NCBI RefSeq assembly: GCF_900105755.1 | Contig: NZ_FNTQ01000001.1 | Span: 9,114,001 to 9,178,000, forward strand | Origin: Streptomyces sp. Ag109_O5-10 | GTDB taxonomy: Bacteria; Actinomycetota; Actinomycetes; Streptomycetales; Streptomycetaceae | DNA: 64,000 nt | Reading direction: 5' to 3' | Shown: piece after piece, positions 32,681 to 42,354 of the stretch | Layout of the letters: each line of letters starts with the position of its first letter | How positions within the stretch are numbered: position 1 is the stretch's first letter | Notes under the pieces: model-generated | What the model was told of the DNA's origin: nothing | Database searches by the model: none | Seen by the model: only the letters and a program-made list of their open reading frames with translations | Position numbers and translations under genes: made by a program

Positions 32681-33206
32681 ACTCTTCCTCCGCCTGCCCC
32701 CGAGCGAGCAGCACGCCAGGTGATCATCCGGCTGTCCGGGTCGGCTGATCCCGTTGCGGATTGCTGCCCTGTTTTCGTCCGTGTCCCCGCGCCTGCCCGG
32801 GCGGATATCACACCCCCTCAACCGCACCTGACGCCCTGACCCGAATGGGGCACCACGATCACTCGAAACTCGCGGATCAGCGCATCACGAGAAAGCCGAC
32901 CGGGTGGTGAACGCGTTCCCGCCGGCACGAGACGGCGGGGATATATGACAGGTCCCGGAGTCCAGCCATTCGGCTCGGCCTGCAGCGAGGCGGTCATGGA
33001 AACGCCGATGACGCCTTACAGTCCACCATGCGCAGCGCGCTTCCGCATCTTGTCAGGCGCTGCCGGTCCGCTCACATTCAGTGCGGTGCTTTCCAGCGCG
33101 CTGAAACGATGCCTCCTGATTATGGTGACCTCAGCGCCTTCTCCCGTCACAGCCCGGGCGGCGTGAAACAGGGAGCGGCGAGCGAGCTGCGAGAGGAACG
33201 CACACC
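32681..33206. other. Gene-free spacer between divergent genes
   Basis: A 526-nt region between the monooxygenase and chloroperoxidase-like genes. Short frames exist, but none has coding-like composition or a family match. I see no repeats or clear operators. Confidence 0.5.
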
Positions 33207-34034
33207 ATGCCCTTCGCCACTGCCAAGGACGGCACTCAGATCTTCTACAAGGACTGGGGATCCGGCCAACCCGTTGTCTTCTCCCACGGCTGGCCCCTCA
33301 CGGCCGACGCCTGGGACCCCCAGATGAAGCTCATGGCGGACAACGGATTCCGCGCCATCGCCCATGACCGACGAGGCGGCGGCCGCTCGGGACAGACCTG
33401 GGACGGCAACAACCTCGACTCCTACGCCGACGACCTGGCCGCTGTCATCGAAGCCGAAGACCTCCACGACGTCATCCTGGTCGGCCACTCCACCGGCGGC
33501 GGCGAAGTCACTCGCTACATCGGCCGACACGGCACGGCCCGTGTCGCCAAACTGGTCCTGCTCGGCGCGATCCCCCCGCTCATGCTCAAGACGGAAGCCA
33601 ACCCGGAAGGTCTGCCGATCGAGGTGTTCGACGAGATCCGCCAAGGTGTGCTCACAGACCGCTCCCAGTACTACAAGGACCTCAGCGCCCCGTTCTACGG
33701 GGCAAACCGTGAGGGATCGACCGTCACCCAGGGAACGCGTGACGAGTTCTGGCTCTGGAGCATGACCGTCGGAATCAAGGGCGCCTACGACTGCGTCAAG
33801 GCGTTTTCGGAAACGGACACGACCGAGGACCTGAAGAAGGTCGATGTGCCGACACTGATCGTGCACGGCGACGACGACCAGATCGTGCCCATCGTCGCAG
33901 CCGGCGACAAATCATCCAAGATCGTCAAGGGTGCGCAGTACAAGGTCTACGAGGGCGCACCGCACGGCCTCGCGATGGTGCCCAAGTACGCCGAAATCTT
34001 CAACAAGGACCTGCTGGAGTTCGCGCGCAGTTAG
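33207..34034 (+). CDS. Alpha/beta hydrolase of the non-heme chloroperoxidase type
   Basis: A 275-residue cofactor-free perhydrolase/esterase. The triad is visible: Ser95 in [10 protein letters not shown], an Asp in [10 protein letters not shown] near residue 223, and His253 in [20 protein letters not shown] gives the oxyanion hole. The family hydrolyses esters and can form peracids that halogenate in vitro. The start at 33207 follows GAGAGGAACG. It is convergent with a TetR gene and not obviously in an operon. Physiological substrate unknown. Confidence 0.92.
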   Translation: MPFATAKDGTQIFYKDWGSGQPVVFSHGWPLTADAWDPQMKLMADNGFRAIAHDRRGGGRSGQTWDGNNLDSYADDLAAVIEAEDLHDVILVGHSTGGGEVTRYIGRHGTARVAKLVLLGAIPPLMLKTEANPEGLPIEVFDEIRQGVLTDRSQYYKDLSAPFYGANREGSTVTQGTRDEFWLWSMTVGIKGAYDCVKAFSETDTTEDLKKVDVPTLIVHGDDDQIVPIVAAGDKSSKIVKGAQYKVYEGAPHGLAMVPKYAEIFNKDLLEFARS

Positions 34035-34256
34035 CGCCGAGGCGCAGGGGGCGTCCGCCGCCCGCGGTGCTCACCCGACACCGCGTGGCGGCCGCACCCA
34101 GATCGACCTGCGTCTGTACCTGTCGACGTCCTGGCTGGAGCACCGGCATCGGTACAGTGGGCCGGCACCGACGACACGGCCGCTTCTCCACGGGCTGGCG
34201 CACGGACCTGGGGTGGGCCGTGCGGTACCAGACGGTGCATGCGCACACCTGGAACG

Positions 34257-34838
34257 TCAGCCGAGGAGCTTGAGCGCGGTGTGGGCGATCTGCAGAAGAG
34301 CCGCGTCGTCCATGTCCGTCTTGGCGAGGAACTCGATGCCCTGCATCACGGCCAGGATCAGGCGCCCGAGTTCCTGGGGGTCGGCGCTCGGTTTGATGGA
34401 TCCGTCTTGCTGGGCTTCCTTCACGCATGCGATCAGAAGGTCTTCGACCTCCTGGTACGTGGTTCTGGACCGTGAGACGACCTCGGGCTCGTTGCTGTGC
34501 AGCTCGGACGTGCTGTTGACCAGGAGACATCCCCGCCGCAGCGGGTCTTCCGCGAATCCCTTGGCCACGCCCTCCACGAGGAGAGTCAGGCGTTCGACCG
34601 CGGCACCGGGACCGGTGAGTATCGCCCGGACGCTGTTCAGCTGCTCGGTGCGGTAGCTGTCCAGCACGTGCAAGAACAGCTGCCGCTTGTCACCGAAGGC
34701 GCCGTAGAGGCTTCCCTTGCCCAGCCCGGTGGCATCCGTCAGATCCTGCAGCGACGTAGCCTCGTAGCCCTGATTCCAGAACTGCTCGCGTACGGACTCC
34801 AGGACCTGCTTTTCGTCGAATTTTCGAGGCCGTCCCAT
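34257..34838 (-). CDS. TetR/AcrR-family regulator
   Basis: A 193-residue regulator beginning MGRPRKFDEKQVLESVREQF, with the helix-turn-helix DLTDATGLGKGSLYGAFGDK at about residues 33-52 and a C-terminal TetR_C-like domain (RRGCLLVNSTSELHS). This subgroup often represses a neighbouring SDR or oxidoreductase gene in response to electrophiles. It is divergent from the SDR gene at 35260, and two copies of a 15-bp repeat lie in that gap, making the SDR its likely target. Confidence 0.88.
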   Translation of the reverse strand: MGRPRKFDEKQVLESVREQFWNQGYEATSLQDLTDATGLGKGSLYGAFGDKRQLFLHVLDSYRTEQLNSVRAILTGPGAAVERLTLLVEGVAKGFAEDPLRRGCLLVNSTSELHSNEPEVVSRSRTTYQEVEDLLIACVKEAQQDGSIKPSADPQELGRLILAVMQGIEFLAKTDMDDAALLQIAHTALKLLG

Positions 34839-35259
34839 GAGGAGAGCATACGCCCTTCTTGACTCATCGGTCCAGATCTATCGGTGCTGAGGCCGTCGCG
34901 TGATGAGCCGGATGCGCGGCTGTTCGGGCTCCTGGAGCGGGGGCGGCAAAGAGGCGCGCGCGAGTCCGGGCCTGTCATCGCCTGACCCGGCCCCCTGGGG
35001 GCCGGGCCGCGCGCCGGCCTGCCTGCCGTTCGGCGTGGGGGTGCCTCAGGGCAGAGAGCGCCTGTCCGCGCCCACCCTCTGTGCGGTCATCGACCGGCGA
35101 GGGGAGTGGCGTACCTCGCACCGCCGTTTTTGCCCGTACGGTCCATAACGAAGTTCTTTACCGTATAGTCCATAACTGTGCCCGCCTCCCGTGCGGGCCG
35201 TGACGTGCTAGCGGCGCTTGGCGAACGGACGATGTCCGCGCCGAAGAGGAGTAATGATC
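34839..35259. other. Divergent regulatory gap between TetR and SDR genes
   Basis: This 421-nt region contains no gene I can support. The SDR side holds the direct repeat described separately; the TetR side has ATCGGTCCAGATCTATCGGT at about 34865-34884, a loose repeat that may be a second operator. Confidence 0.5.
35135..35176 (+). promoter_or_regulatory. Two direct repeats of a probable TetR operator
   Basis: CGTACGGTCCATAAC (35135-35149) and CGTATAGTCCATAAC (35162-35176) are identical at 13 of 15 positions and 27 bp apart, about 85-110 nt before the SDR start. They probably bind the divergent TetR protein and flank or overlap the SDR promoter. Confidence 0.6.
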
Positions 35260-36009
35260 ATGGGACAGCTTGACGGAAAGACGGCCGTCGTCACCGGAGG
35301 CAACAGCGGAATCGGCCTGGCCACTGCCAAGCGGTTCGCGCGCGAAGGTGCCCACGTGTTCATCACCGGGCGCCGGCAGGAGGCCCTCGACGCCGCCCTG
35401 GCCGAGATCGGCCACGGGGCCACCGCGGTAAGGGGCGATGTCGCCGACCTCGCAGACATCGACCGCCTCTACGCGGCCGTCGAAGAGCGGGGGCGGACCA
35501 TCGACGTGCTGTTCGCCAACGCAGGTGGCGGCGAATTCGCCACTCTCGAACAGGTCACGGAGGAGCACTTCGACGCGACGTTCAACACCAACGTCAGGGG
35601 GATGCTCTTCACCGTCCAGAAGGCAATTCCGTTCCTCAGCGACGGCGCGTCGGTGATCCTGACCGGGTCGACCGCGGCCACTTCGGGCGAGGCCGCCTTC
35701 GGCGTGTACGCCGCATCCAAGGCCGCCGTCCGGTCCTTCTCCCGCACCTGGGCCAACGAACTCAGGGGACGGGCCATCCGGGTGAACACCCTGGTACCCG
35801 GGCCGATCGTCACGCCGGGCATCAACGGACTGGCTGCCGACGCCACCGAGGCCGCCAAACTGAGGGACGTCTTCGCCAGCCAGGTGCCACTGGGCCGGAT
35901 GGGACACCCCGACGAGGCCGCTGCCGCCGCTCTGTTCCTCGCCGGCAGCGAAAGCAGCTTCGTCACCGGATCGGAGTTGTTCGTGGACGGCGGACTCAAC
36001 CAGATCTGA
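35260..36009 (+). CDS. Short-chain dehydrogenase/reductase
   Basis: A 249-residue classical SDR. TGGNSGIGLATAKRF binds NADP(H) or NAD(H), NAGGG replaces the usual NNAG, Ser is in ILTGSTAAT and Y-x-x-x-K in YAASKAA; the C-terminus FVTGSELFVDGGLNQI is typical. ATG at 35260 is chosen over 35254 because GAGGAG then lies 8 nt away. It faces the TetR gene and is preceded by two operator-like repeats. A 192-nt gap without a recognised gene separates it from the VOC gene. Confidence 0.92.
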   Translation: MGQLDGKTAVVTGGNSGIGLATAKRFAREGAHVFITGRRQEALDAALAEIGHGATAVRGDVADLADIDRLYAAVEERGRTIDVLFANAGGGEFATLEQVTEEHFDATFNTNVRGMLFTVQKAIPFLSDGASVILTGSTAATSGEAAFGVYAASKAAVRSFSRTWANELRGRAIRVNTLVPGPIVTPGINGLAADATEAAKLRDVFASQVPLGRMGHPDEAAAAALFLAGSESSFVTGSELFVDGGLNQI

Positions 36010-36201
36010 CCGCATCACTGGCGGTCCGCTCGGTTGTGCTGAAGGGTCCCGCCCAGTTCCCCATATGCGGCCTCCGAACCTCGCGCCTATTCGGACGACA
36101 GCGCACGGGCTACGGCCCCTCGCGCCGAATCTGGTTCACGGCGCCGTGCGGGTGCCGACTACGTCTATACCGAAACCGCAAACCCAAAAGGAAGCACTGA
36201 A

Positions 36202-36549
36202 ATGAGCAGCAACATCCATGCAATGGTCGCAAACGTCGCGGTGGATGACCTTGACGCCGCTATCCCGCTCTACCAGGAGCTGACCGGAGAAACGGAAGTC
36301 CGCCGATTCCCCTACCGTGAGCTCGAGTTGGCACTGGTGGGACCATTCCTGCTCTACTCCGGCCCCCTTGAGAAGTATGTCTGGCAGAACGGAACCGTCA
36401 TCGTCGGCTCCCTGGCTCCCGTTCTTGAGGCTCTCGGCAAGGCGAACGCCGAAATCCTTGAAGCTCCCAACGAAGTACCCAACGGGACCAGAATCGTCGC
36501 TCGCCACCCGGACGGTTCCGTTTTCGAATACATGCAGCTTCGCGCCTGA
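36202..36549 (+). CDS. VOC/glyoxalase-fold small protein
   Basis: A 115-residue protein with one vicinal-oxygen-chelate fold: MVANVAVDDLDAAIPLYQEL at the N-terminus and TRIVARHPDGSVFEYMQL at the C-terminus. The final Glu in the FEY position is the usual metal ligand, but the N-terminal His is replaced (Ala/Asn region), so metal binding may be partial. AAGGAAG precedes the start. VOC proteins act as lyases, dioxygenases or resistance binders; function here unknown. Confidence 0.85.
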   Translation: MSSNIHAMVANVAVDDLDAAIPLYQELTGETEVRRFPYRELELALVGPFLLYSGPLEKYVWQNGTVIVGSLAPVLEALGKANAEILEAPNEVPNGTRIVARHPDGSVFEYMQLRA

Positions 36550-36692
36550 TCCCTGTGCGCGCAGTACCGCGGTCCACCAGCAGCCGCGCGGCCTGCCCAC
36601 TATGGGCTGTCACCCGTCTCCGTCGGGAGGCCGCACCGTCGTTCCGGTGGCTGTCACCGGGTTACGGCCGGTGTCCGTCCTGGTGATCCTCG

Positions 36693-39600
36693 TCAGCACA
36701 GGGACCGGAACGGCAGGTCGGGCAGGTATTGCTGCCATTGCTGCGGTGTCAGGGCGCTGCGGGTGCTGACGCAGACCCGTTGGACGGCTACCCCGACGTC
36801 GACGCGCGTCAGCTGAAGGGTGCGGTCGTCGGCGACGGTTGCCAGGACACGCCCGTCCGGGCTGAACGCCGTGTCGTTGACGGGTCCGCCGTGACCGGTC
36901 AGGGCCGCACCGATGGCGCCGGCATGTTCCGGATGCGATACGTCCCACAGGCGCACGGTCCGGTCGTCGCCACCGGTGGCCAGGACATGCCCGTCCGGGC
37001 TGAAGGTGAGGGTGTCGACGAAGCTGGAGTGGCCGGTGAGCGGCAGGCCCGCCCGTGCGAGGTGGACAGGGTCGGTGACGTTCCACAGGCGTACGGTGTG
37101 GTCGGCGCTCGCGGTGGCGAGGGTGTGACCGTCCGGGCTGAAGGCCGCGGCGCGAATGCCGCCGCTGTCGGTCTGTACGGCCGGCCGGAACAGCCGGGGC
37201 TGTGCCGGATTCGACGTGTTCCACAGACGCAGCGTGTCATCGGCGCCCGCGCTGGCCAGAACGTGTCCGTCCGGGCTGAACGCCAGCGCCTCGACGCTGT
37301 CGGTGTGGCCCTGGAGGACGCTCAGAGCGCGGGCACGCCCCGGATCGGTGACGTTCCACAGCCGTACCGTGTGGTCGGCGCTCGCGGTGGCCAGCACGCG
37401 GCCGTTCCGGCTGAACACCACACGCATGACCGGGCCCTTGTGGCCGCCCAGCACCCGCAGGCGCCTGGCCCGGCGGGGGTCGGCTACGTCCCACAGACGC
37501 ACGGTGCCGTCGGCTCCGGACGTGGCCAGCAGGCGGCCGTCGGGGCTGAAGGCCACGCTGGAGACGGTGTCCTCGGTGCCCGCCAGCGCAGCCAGTTCTC
37601 TGGGAAGCGATGGATCGGTGACATCCCAGAGCTTCGTGGTCTGGTCGCTGCCCCCGGTGGCCAGAAGACGACCACCGGGGCTGAAGGCGACGGCACCGAG
37701 GGGACCTTGGGTGGCCAGACGAGTAGCGGGAAGATGCCACAGCCGTACCGTGTGGTCACGGGAGGCACTGGCGAGCGTACGGCCGTCCGGGCTGAAGGCC
37801 AGCCAGTAGACGTAGTCGGTGTGACCGGTCAGCGGTTCGCCGAGGGTCGACGGGTGCCGGGGGTCGGTGACGTTCCACAGCCGTACGGTGTGGTCGGCGC
37901 CGGCGGTGGCGAGGGTCTGTCCGTCGGGGCTGAACGCCACGGCGTACACCGAGTCGGTGTGGCCGGTCAGCGCAGGGCCCAGAGGGGTGGCGTGCGTGGG
38001 GCGGGACACGTCCCACAGGCGCACGGTGTGGTCGTTGCTGACGCTGGCGAGCGTGCGTCCGTCGGGGCTGAAGGCGACCGCGTAGACCGTGTCTTCGTGG
38101 CCCTTCATCGCAATGCCGAGAGGCTTGGGCTCGGCCGGGTCCGCGATGTCCCAAAGGCGGATGGTGTGGTCGTGGCCGGCGCTGGCGAGCACGCGCCCTC
38201 TCGGGCTGAACGTCGCCGAGGCGACCGCCCCCACATGGTCGGTCAGGGCGTGACCGACGAGCGTGGCGTGCGCGGGGTCGGACACGTTCCACAGCCGCAC
38301 CGTGTGGTCGTAGCTCGCGGTGGCGAGGATCCGGCCGTCGGCACTGAACGACACGGAGAACACGTAACTGGTGTGCCCCCTCAGGGGCGGCCCCCACACC
38401 ACGGGGTGAGCGGGGTCGGTGACGTTCCACAGCCGTACCGCCCGGTCGCGGCCCGCGGCTGCCAGAGTGCGGCCGTCGGGGCTGAAGGCCAGCCAGTACA
38501 CCCAGCCGATGTGGTCCCTGAGGGGTTTGCCGAGCGCTCTGGGGCGGGCGGAGTCGGTGACGTCCCACAGGCGCACGGTGCCGTCGGCGCCCGCGGTGGC
38601 AAGGGTGCGCCGGTCAGGGCTGTAGGCCACGGCGAAAACGGTGCCGGTGTGGCCGTTCAACGTGGTCGCGAGGGGCGTGTTCTCGGTGCTGAGGAGCCTG
38701 GTGTAGAGCTCGGGAGAGGGCCGCAGCCGGTAGGCGGCCAGGCTGAGACGTGCGGCCAGCGAGGTGTCGTTGCCCTCCACCTGCTCGGACCGGGCCGTGA
38801 TCTCCCGGGAAATGGCGACATCGCGCTCCGCCCGTGCGGCGCCGCGCTGCTGGAACGCGACGACGGCGGCGGTTGAGGCCAGTACCGCCAGGACGGCCAG
38901 TACCGCGACTGCCGCTCGGCGCAGGTGAGCTGCCCGGCGTTGCTGCCGGAGGGACGCCGTCAGGAAGTCCTGGACCCGTTCGCCGAGAAGGAGGTCGCCG
39001 CGGTGACGTTCGGCCCATTCGGCAGCTGTGGCCAGCCGGCTGCCGCGGTAGAGCAGGCCCGGATCCCTGTGTTCGCGATCCCAGATGGTCGCGGCTTCCG
39101 TCAACCGCTGGTGGACGAGGAGTCCTGCCCGGTCCTCGTTCAGCCAGCCGGCCAGCCGCGGCCACGCTTGGAGCAGTGCCTCGTGGGTGACCTCGACGGT
39201 GTCGGTGTCCAGTGTGACGAGGCGGGCCTGGGCCAGGGCGTCCAGAACGGCCTGGGTACCGGGGTGAGCGAGGGCGTCCAATTCGGCGCGCGCCACGCGT
39301 CGTCTGGTGTCGTCGACCCCCTCGCCCAGGACGACGAGCCGCAGGAAGACGGCGCGGGCCAGGTCCTGCTGCGCAGGCGTCAGGGCGGCGAAGACGGTTT
39401 CGGCTGTCTGCGCGAGAGCATGTCGGATACCGCCGGCGGCTTCGTAACCAGCCAGGGTGAGGGTGTTGCCGCGTCGGCGCCGCCAGGTTTCGCGCAAGGC
39501 GTGTGAGATCAGCGGCAGGGCGTTGGGCTGGCCGGTGGCATCGGCGACGACGCGGGCCAGCAGCGGGGTTTCGACCGTGCAATCGGCCTGTACGGCGGGT

Positions 39601-40547
39601 TGGCTGATGGCCCGGCGCAGCTCGTCGGTGGTCATCGGGCCGACAAGCAACTGGGCGTCGCGCAGCGCCTCGACAAGCTCCGGGTGTTCGGAGCAGCGGG
39701 CGTAGAAGTCGGCCCGGACGCCGATCACGACACGGGTACGGCTGTTGGCGGCCTGGGCTGCGGTGGTCAGTGCCTCGATGAATGCGGCCCGCTCCCGTGT
39801 GCCGGCGCAGAGAGTGAAGACCTCCTCGAACTGGTCCACGATCAGCAGGAGTTCACTGTCCTCGGACCGGTCGGCGAGGATCTGCAGCACGGTCATGTGC
39901 AGGGCGCGGGGCTTTTCCCGTAGCTCCTCGGACAGGGCGGTGGCTGAACCGCCGTTCAACGCGGCGAGTCGCGCCGCGCACTCCTCCAGCGGGTGGGGGC
40001 CGGGGACGAGCAATACCGTGCGCCATTCGCCTTTCCCCGCTGCGATGGCATCGGCCCTGGGCAGCAGGCCGGCCCGCAACAGGGACGACTTGCCCGAGCC
40101 GGAGGCGCCGAACACCGCGAGGAAGCGATGGTCACGGACGCGGGTGACCAGGTCGTCGGTCAGGCGCTCGCGTCCGAAGAACCGTTCGGCGTCTTGCGGC
40201 TCAAACGCCGCGAGCCCCGCGTAGGGGCTCCGGCGCTCGTCGTCGAGGGAACCGGTCGGCGCCTCGGCCGGCGCATCGGCCGCCAATTCCGCGGCGGTCG
40301 AACGCCACCGCGTCTCCCACGCGGCCGGATCACCGTCACAGGCCCGTACGTATGCGAGGGTGACGGCCAGGCTCGGCAGTCTGCGCCCCGCGGCTGCGTC
40401 CGCGAGGGTCGAGGACGAGTAGTGCGCCCGACGGGCCAACTCCCGGTAGGGCGGGCTCCCCGCCTCGGCCCGTAATCTCCGCAGGTCGGCCGCGAAGGCG
40501 GTCAGCACGCCGTCGTCGTCCGCCAGCGGACGCTCGCCTCGTGGCAC
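36693..40547 (-). CDS. XRE-nSTAND NTPase-TM-WD40 protein with 14 repeats
   Basis: A 1284-residue protein. Order: XRE-type helix-turn-helix (about 14-75, RELARRAHYSSSTLADAAAG), linker, STAND NTPase with P-loop FGASGSGKSSLL (about 146-157) and Walker B LLLIVDQFEEVF (about 233-244), helical region, one membrane helix (about 540-562, AVAVLAVLAVLASTAAVVAF), then 14 WD40 repeats from about 636 to the end, enough for two seven-bladed propellers. GTG start at 40547 with GGGAGG. STAND-WD40 proteins are signal-triggered oligomerising switches, some in antiphage or cell-death systems, others in development. No effector domain besides the DNA-binding head is visible, so transcriptional output is possible, yet the TM helix would tether it. 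Confidence 0.92.
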   Translation of the reverse strand: MPRGERPLADDDGVLTAFAADLRRLRAEAGSPPYRELARRAHYSSSTLADAAAGRRLPSLAVTLAYVRACDGDPAAWETRWRSTAAELAADAPAEAPTGSLDDERRSPYAGLAAFEPQDAERFFGRERLTDDLVTRVRDHRFLAVFGASGSGKSSLLRAGLLPRADAIAAGKGEWRTVLLVPGPHPLEECAARLAALNGGSATALSEELREKPRALHMTVLQILADRSEDSELLLIVDQFEEVFTLCAGTRERAAFIEALTTAAQAANSRTRVVIGVRADFYARCSEHPELVEALRDAQLLVGPMTTDELRRAISQPAVQADCTVETPLLARVVADATGQPNALPLISHALRETWRRRRGNTLTLAGYEAAGGIRHALAQTAETVFAALTPAQQDLARAVFLRLVVLGEGVDDTRRRVARAELDALAHPGTQAVLDALAQARLVTLDTDTVEVTHEALLQAWPRLAGWLNEDRAGLLVHQRLTEAATIWDREHRDPGLLYRGSRLATAAEWAERHRGDLLLGERVQDFLTASLRQQRRAAHLRRAAVAVLAVLAVLASTAAVVAFQQRGAARAERDVAISREITARSEQVEGNDTSLAARLSLAAYRLRPSPELYTRLLSTENTPLATTLNGHTGTVFAVAYSPDRRTLATAGADGTVRLWDVTDSARPRALGKPLRDHIGWVYWLAFSPDGRTLAAAGRDRAVRLWNVTDPAHPVVWGPPLRGHTSYVFSVSFSADGRILATASYDHTVRLWNVSDPAHATLVGHALTDHVGAVASATFSPRGRVLASAGHDHTIRLWDIADPAEPKPLGIAMKGHEDTVYAVAFSPDGRTLASVSNDHTVRLWDVSRPTHATPLGPALTGHTDSVYAVAFSPDGQTLATAGADHTVRLWNVTDPRHPSTLGEPLTGHTDYVYWLAFSPDGRTLASASRDHTVRLWHLPATRLATQGPLGAVAFSPGGRLLATGGSDQTTKLWDVTDPSLPRELAALAGTEDTVSSVAFSPDGRLLATSGADGTVRLWDVADPRRARRLRVLGGHKGPVMRVVFSRNGRVLATASADHTVRLWNVTDPGRARALSVLQGHTDSVEALAFSPDGHVLASAGADDTLRLWNTSNPAQPRLFRPAVQTDSGGIRAAAFSPDGHTLATASADHTVRLWNVTDPVHLARAGLPLTGHSSFVDTLTFSPDGHVLATGGDDRTVRLWDVSHPEHAGAIGAALTGHGGPVNDTAFSPDGRVLATVADDRTLQLTRVDVGVAVQRVCVSTRSALTPQQWQQYLPDLPFRSLC

Positions 40548-40580
40548 CCGTACCTCCCTGAGATCAACAGGTCCGGCTCA

Positions 40581-40626
40581 TTGTCCGGAGCTTGTCGTCC
40601 GGCATCCAACCCCCGATTCCGGACAA
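40581..40626. promoter_or_regulatory. Inverted repeat upstream of the STAND gene
   Basis: TTGTCCGGA (40581-40589) and TCCGGACAA (40618-40626) are perfect complements separated by 28 nt, just before the GTG at 40547 on the minus strand. A further GTCCGG core occurs at 40597-40602 in the interval. It is a candidate operator for the gene's own XRE domain. The rest of 40548-40974 carries no supported gene. Confidence 0.5.
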
Positions 40627-40974
40627 CGAAACAGCAGTACAAACAAGGGCAGCAGCCGACGGCGGTCTTCGCTCCGCCGACTCACCTCGGTCTGTTGGAC
40701 GACCGGACGCCGGCAGGATCCGGAAGCGGACCCGGACCACGGAGAAGGGCCGACGATGACGAAGCTCCGCCCTGTCACGTCCGGTGTGCACACCACGGCG
40801 ACGCAACGAGCTCCGACGCCGTAGTCGCCCTCGCCGTGGGCGGCCTCGGCCTGAGTGCCGAACAGGCCCGGGGGAGCGGCGTCGGGCGCACCAGTACGTC
40901 TGCAGATGCAACGGCCCGTACGACGGACTGCCGGGCGCAGAGAGCCACAGCGGTACGACCGACGAAAGGATGTC

Positions 40975-41388
40975 ATGGGAGACACGCAAAGGGCGGAGCC
41001 TGTACCCAGGCAGCTCGCCATCGGCTCCTTCCTGGGCGCCGCAGCACTCGTCCTGACCACCCTGGGGGCGGCAGGCACCGCCGAAGCCGCAGACTGCCCC
41101 TCCGGGGCGCTGTGCGCCTACACCTCGACGTACGAATCCGGATCACGCGGGGCGGTCTACGAGGACAACACGGACCTCACCGGCTTCTCCCCGTTCCGTG
41201 GCGCCGAGTCTCTGTGGAACGCCGGTACCTCCTGCAACGTACGGGTCTACAGCGAGCGCAACTACACGGGCCACTACTGGACGTTGGCCCGCGGCACGGG
41301 CATGTACTCGCTCAACGACGTGGCCGACAACCCGGAATGGGGAACGGCTCTGTACCACCACGTCTACTCGGACGACTGGTGCGTGTGA
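40975..41388 (+). CDS. Secreted peptidase-inhibitor I36-like protein
   Basis: A 137-residue exported protein. AAAGGA lies 5 nt before the ATG at 40975. A signal peptide (LAIGSFLGAAALVLTTLGAA) ends at AEA near residue 38. The mature part is a small beta/gamma-crystallin-like domain with cysteines in CPSGALCAY, TSCNVRVYSERNYTG and DDWC, as in the Streptomyces metalloproteinase inhibitor group. It probably blocks an extracellular protease. The gene overlaps the next one (GTGA), forming an operon with a lipoprotein and a second I36-like gene. Confidence 0.82.
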   Translation: MGDTQRAEPVPRQLAIGSFLGAAALVLTTLGAAGTAEAADCPSGALCAYTSTYESGSRGAVYEDNTDLTGFSPFRGAESLWNAGTSCNVRVYSERNYTGHYWTLARGTGMYSLNDVADNPEWGTALYHHVYSDDWCV

Positions 41389-42296
41389 GGCGAGTCCCCG
41401 TACGGCTCGCGGAGATCGTCGTCACCGCCGCCGCGTTCACGGCCGGCTGTTCGTTCCCGGGTAGCGGCGACCGAGGGCAAGTCCCCCTCGACCCCCGCCC
41501 CCTGTCCGGCGTCCTCGTCACCTCCGTGGCCGACACCGCTCGTCTGCGAGAGCACGAGGAGTCCGCCGTCGCTGAGTGCATGGCACGCCGAGGATTCAGG
41601 TACGAGCCGGAGCGAACGTCGGTGAGCGAGCGCGCGGTGACCACCAATCCGTACGGTCTGCTCCGCGAGGAGCAGGCGCGCCAGGACGGTTACGGCGTAG
41701 TGGGAGAGATTCTCAGCGGGACGCGCAACCATGCTCCGCCGGCCGCCCACCACTCCACTGACTGGACAAAGGCGCTGGAAGGCACGCACGTCGAGAAGTT
41801 CACTCTTCCGACCGGAGTGGTTCTGACCTACCGGCCCGACGGGTGCGCCTACCGGGGCCGGGAAGCCGCCTACGGGCCGGGCTGGAACCGGCTCGAGAAT
41901 GAACTGGAGGGCTTGCAGGCGGCTGTGATGGACCAGGTCGAAAGAGACGGCCGATATATCAGCGCCGTGGCCACATGGTCCTCGTGCATGTGGAAGTCGG
42001 GCTACTTCTTCGACGATCTGCAGGCACCGAGAACAGAGCTTGCCCGAGACGTGGAGTCGACCGACGGCAGCGACAGAGCACTACGCAGCCTGGGCCGCAA
42101 GGAGTTGCGCATCGCGTCCGACGATTACGTCTGCGAGCGCAAGGTACGGCTTCACGAGACGGTGCGCGAAGCCCAACGGGACGCGGAGGAATCCACGCTC
42201 GACGATTCGACCCGGGCTGACCTTCGGCGCTACCAGACGTTGAAGCGGAAGGCATTACGGTCGCCGAACAGAAACACCTCCACTAGGCCACATTGA
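41385..42296 (+). CDS. Lipoprotein of unknown function in the I36 operon
   Basis: A protein of about 303 residues, coupled to the inhibitor gene by a GTGA overlap (GTG at 41379 is an alternative start). The N-terminus RRVPVRLAEIVVTAAAFTAGC ends in a lipobox. The mature sequence is charged, with a repeated feature: Cys-containing segments ESAVAECMARRGFRYEPE and VATWSSCMWKSGYFFDD, each like the 'x-x-C-M-x-x-x-G-y-x-y' motif common in actinobacterial secreted proteins. A long helix (VREAQRDAEESTLDDSTRAD) lies near the end. I recognise no enzymatic domain. Position suggests a role with the flanking inhibitors. Confidence 0.75.
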   Translation: MRRVPVRLAEIVVTAAAFTAGCSFPGSGDRGQVPLDPRPLSGVLVTSVADTARLREHEESAVAECMARRGFRYEPERTSVSERAVTTNPYGLLREEQARQDGYGVVGEILSGTRNHAPPAAHHSTDWTKALEGTHVEKFTLPTGVVLTYRPDGCAYRGREAAYGPGWNRLENELEGLQAAVMDQVERDGRYISAVATWSSCMWKSGYFFDDLQAPRTELARDVESTDGSDRALRSLGRKELRIASDDYVCERKVRLHETVREAQRDAEESTLDDSTRADLRRYQTLKRKALRSPNRNTSTRPH

Positions 42297-42354
42297 AGGC
42301 CATGCGCGTCGTCCGGCAGCTCACGCACCGACCAGATCTGACCAAAGGAGAGAG

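Noticed and set aside
36729-38876. Plus-strand frame of 715 codons over the WD40 repeats
   Set aside because: Its repetitive GAR/GGQ pattern is simply the antisense of the WD40 repeats.
40581-41384. N-terminal extension of the lipoprotein frame back to 40581
   Set aside because: The lipobox fits a start at 41385 and the upstream part overlaps the I36-like gene in another frame.
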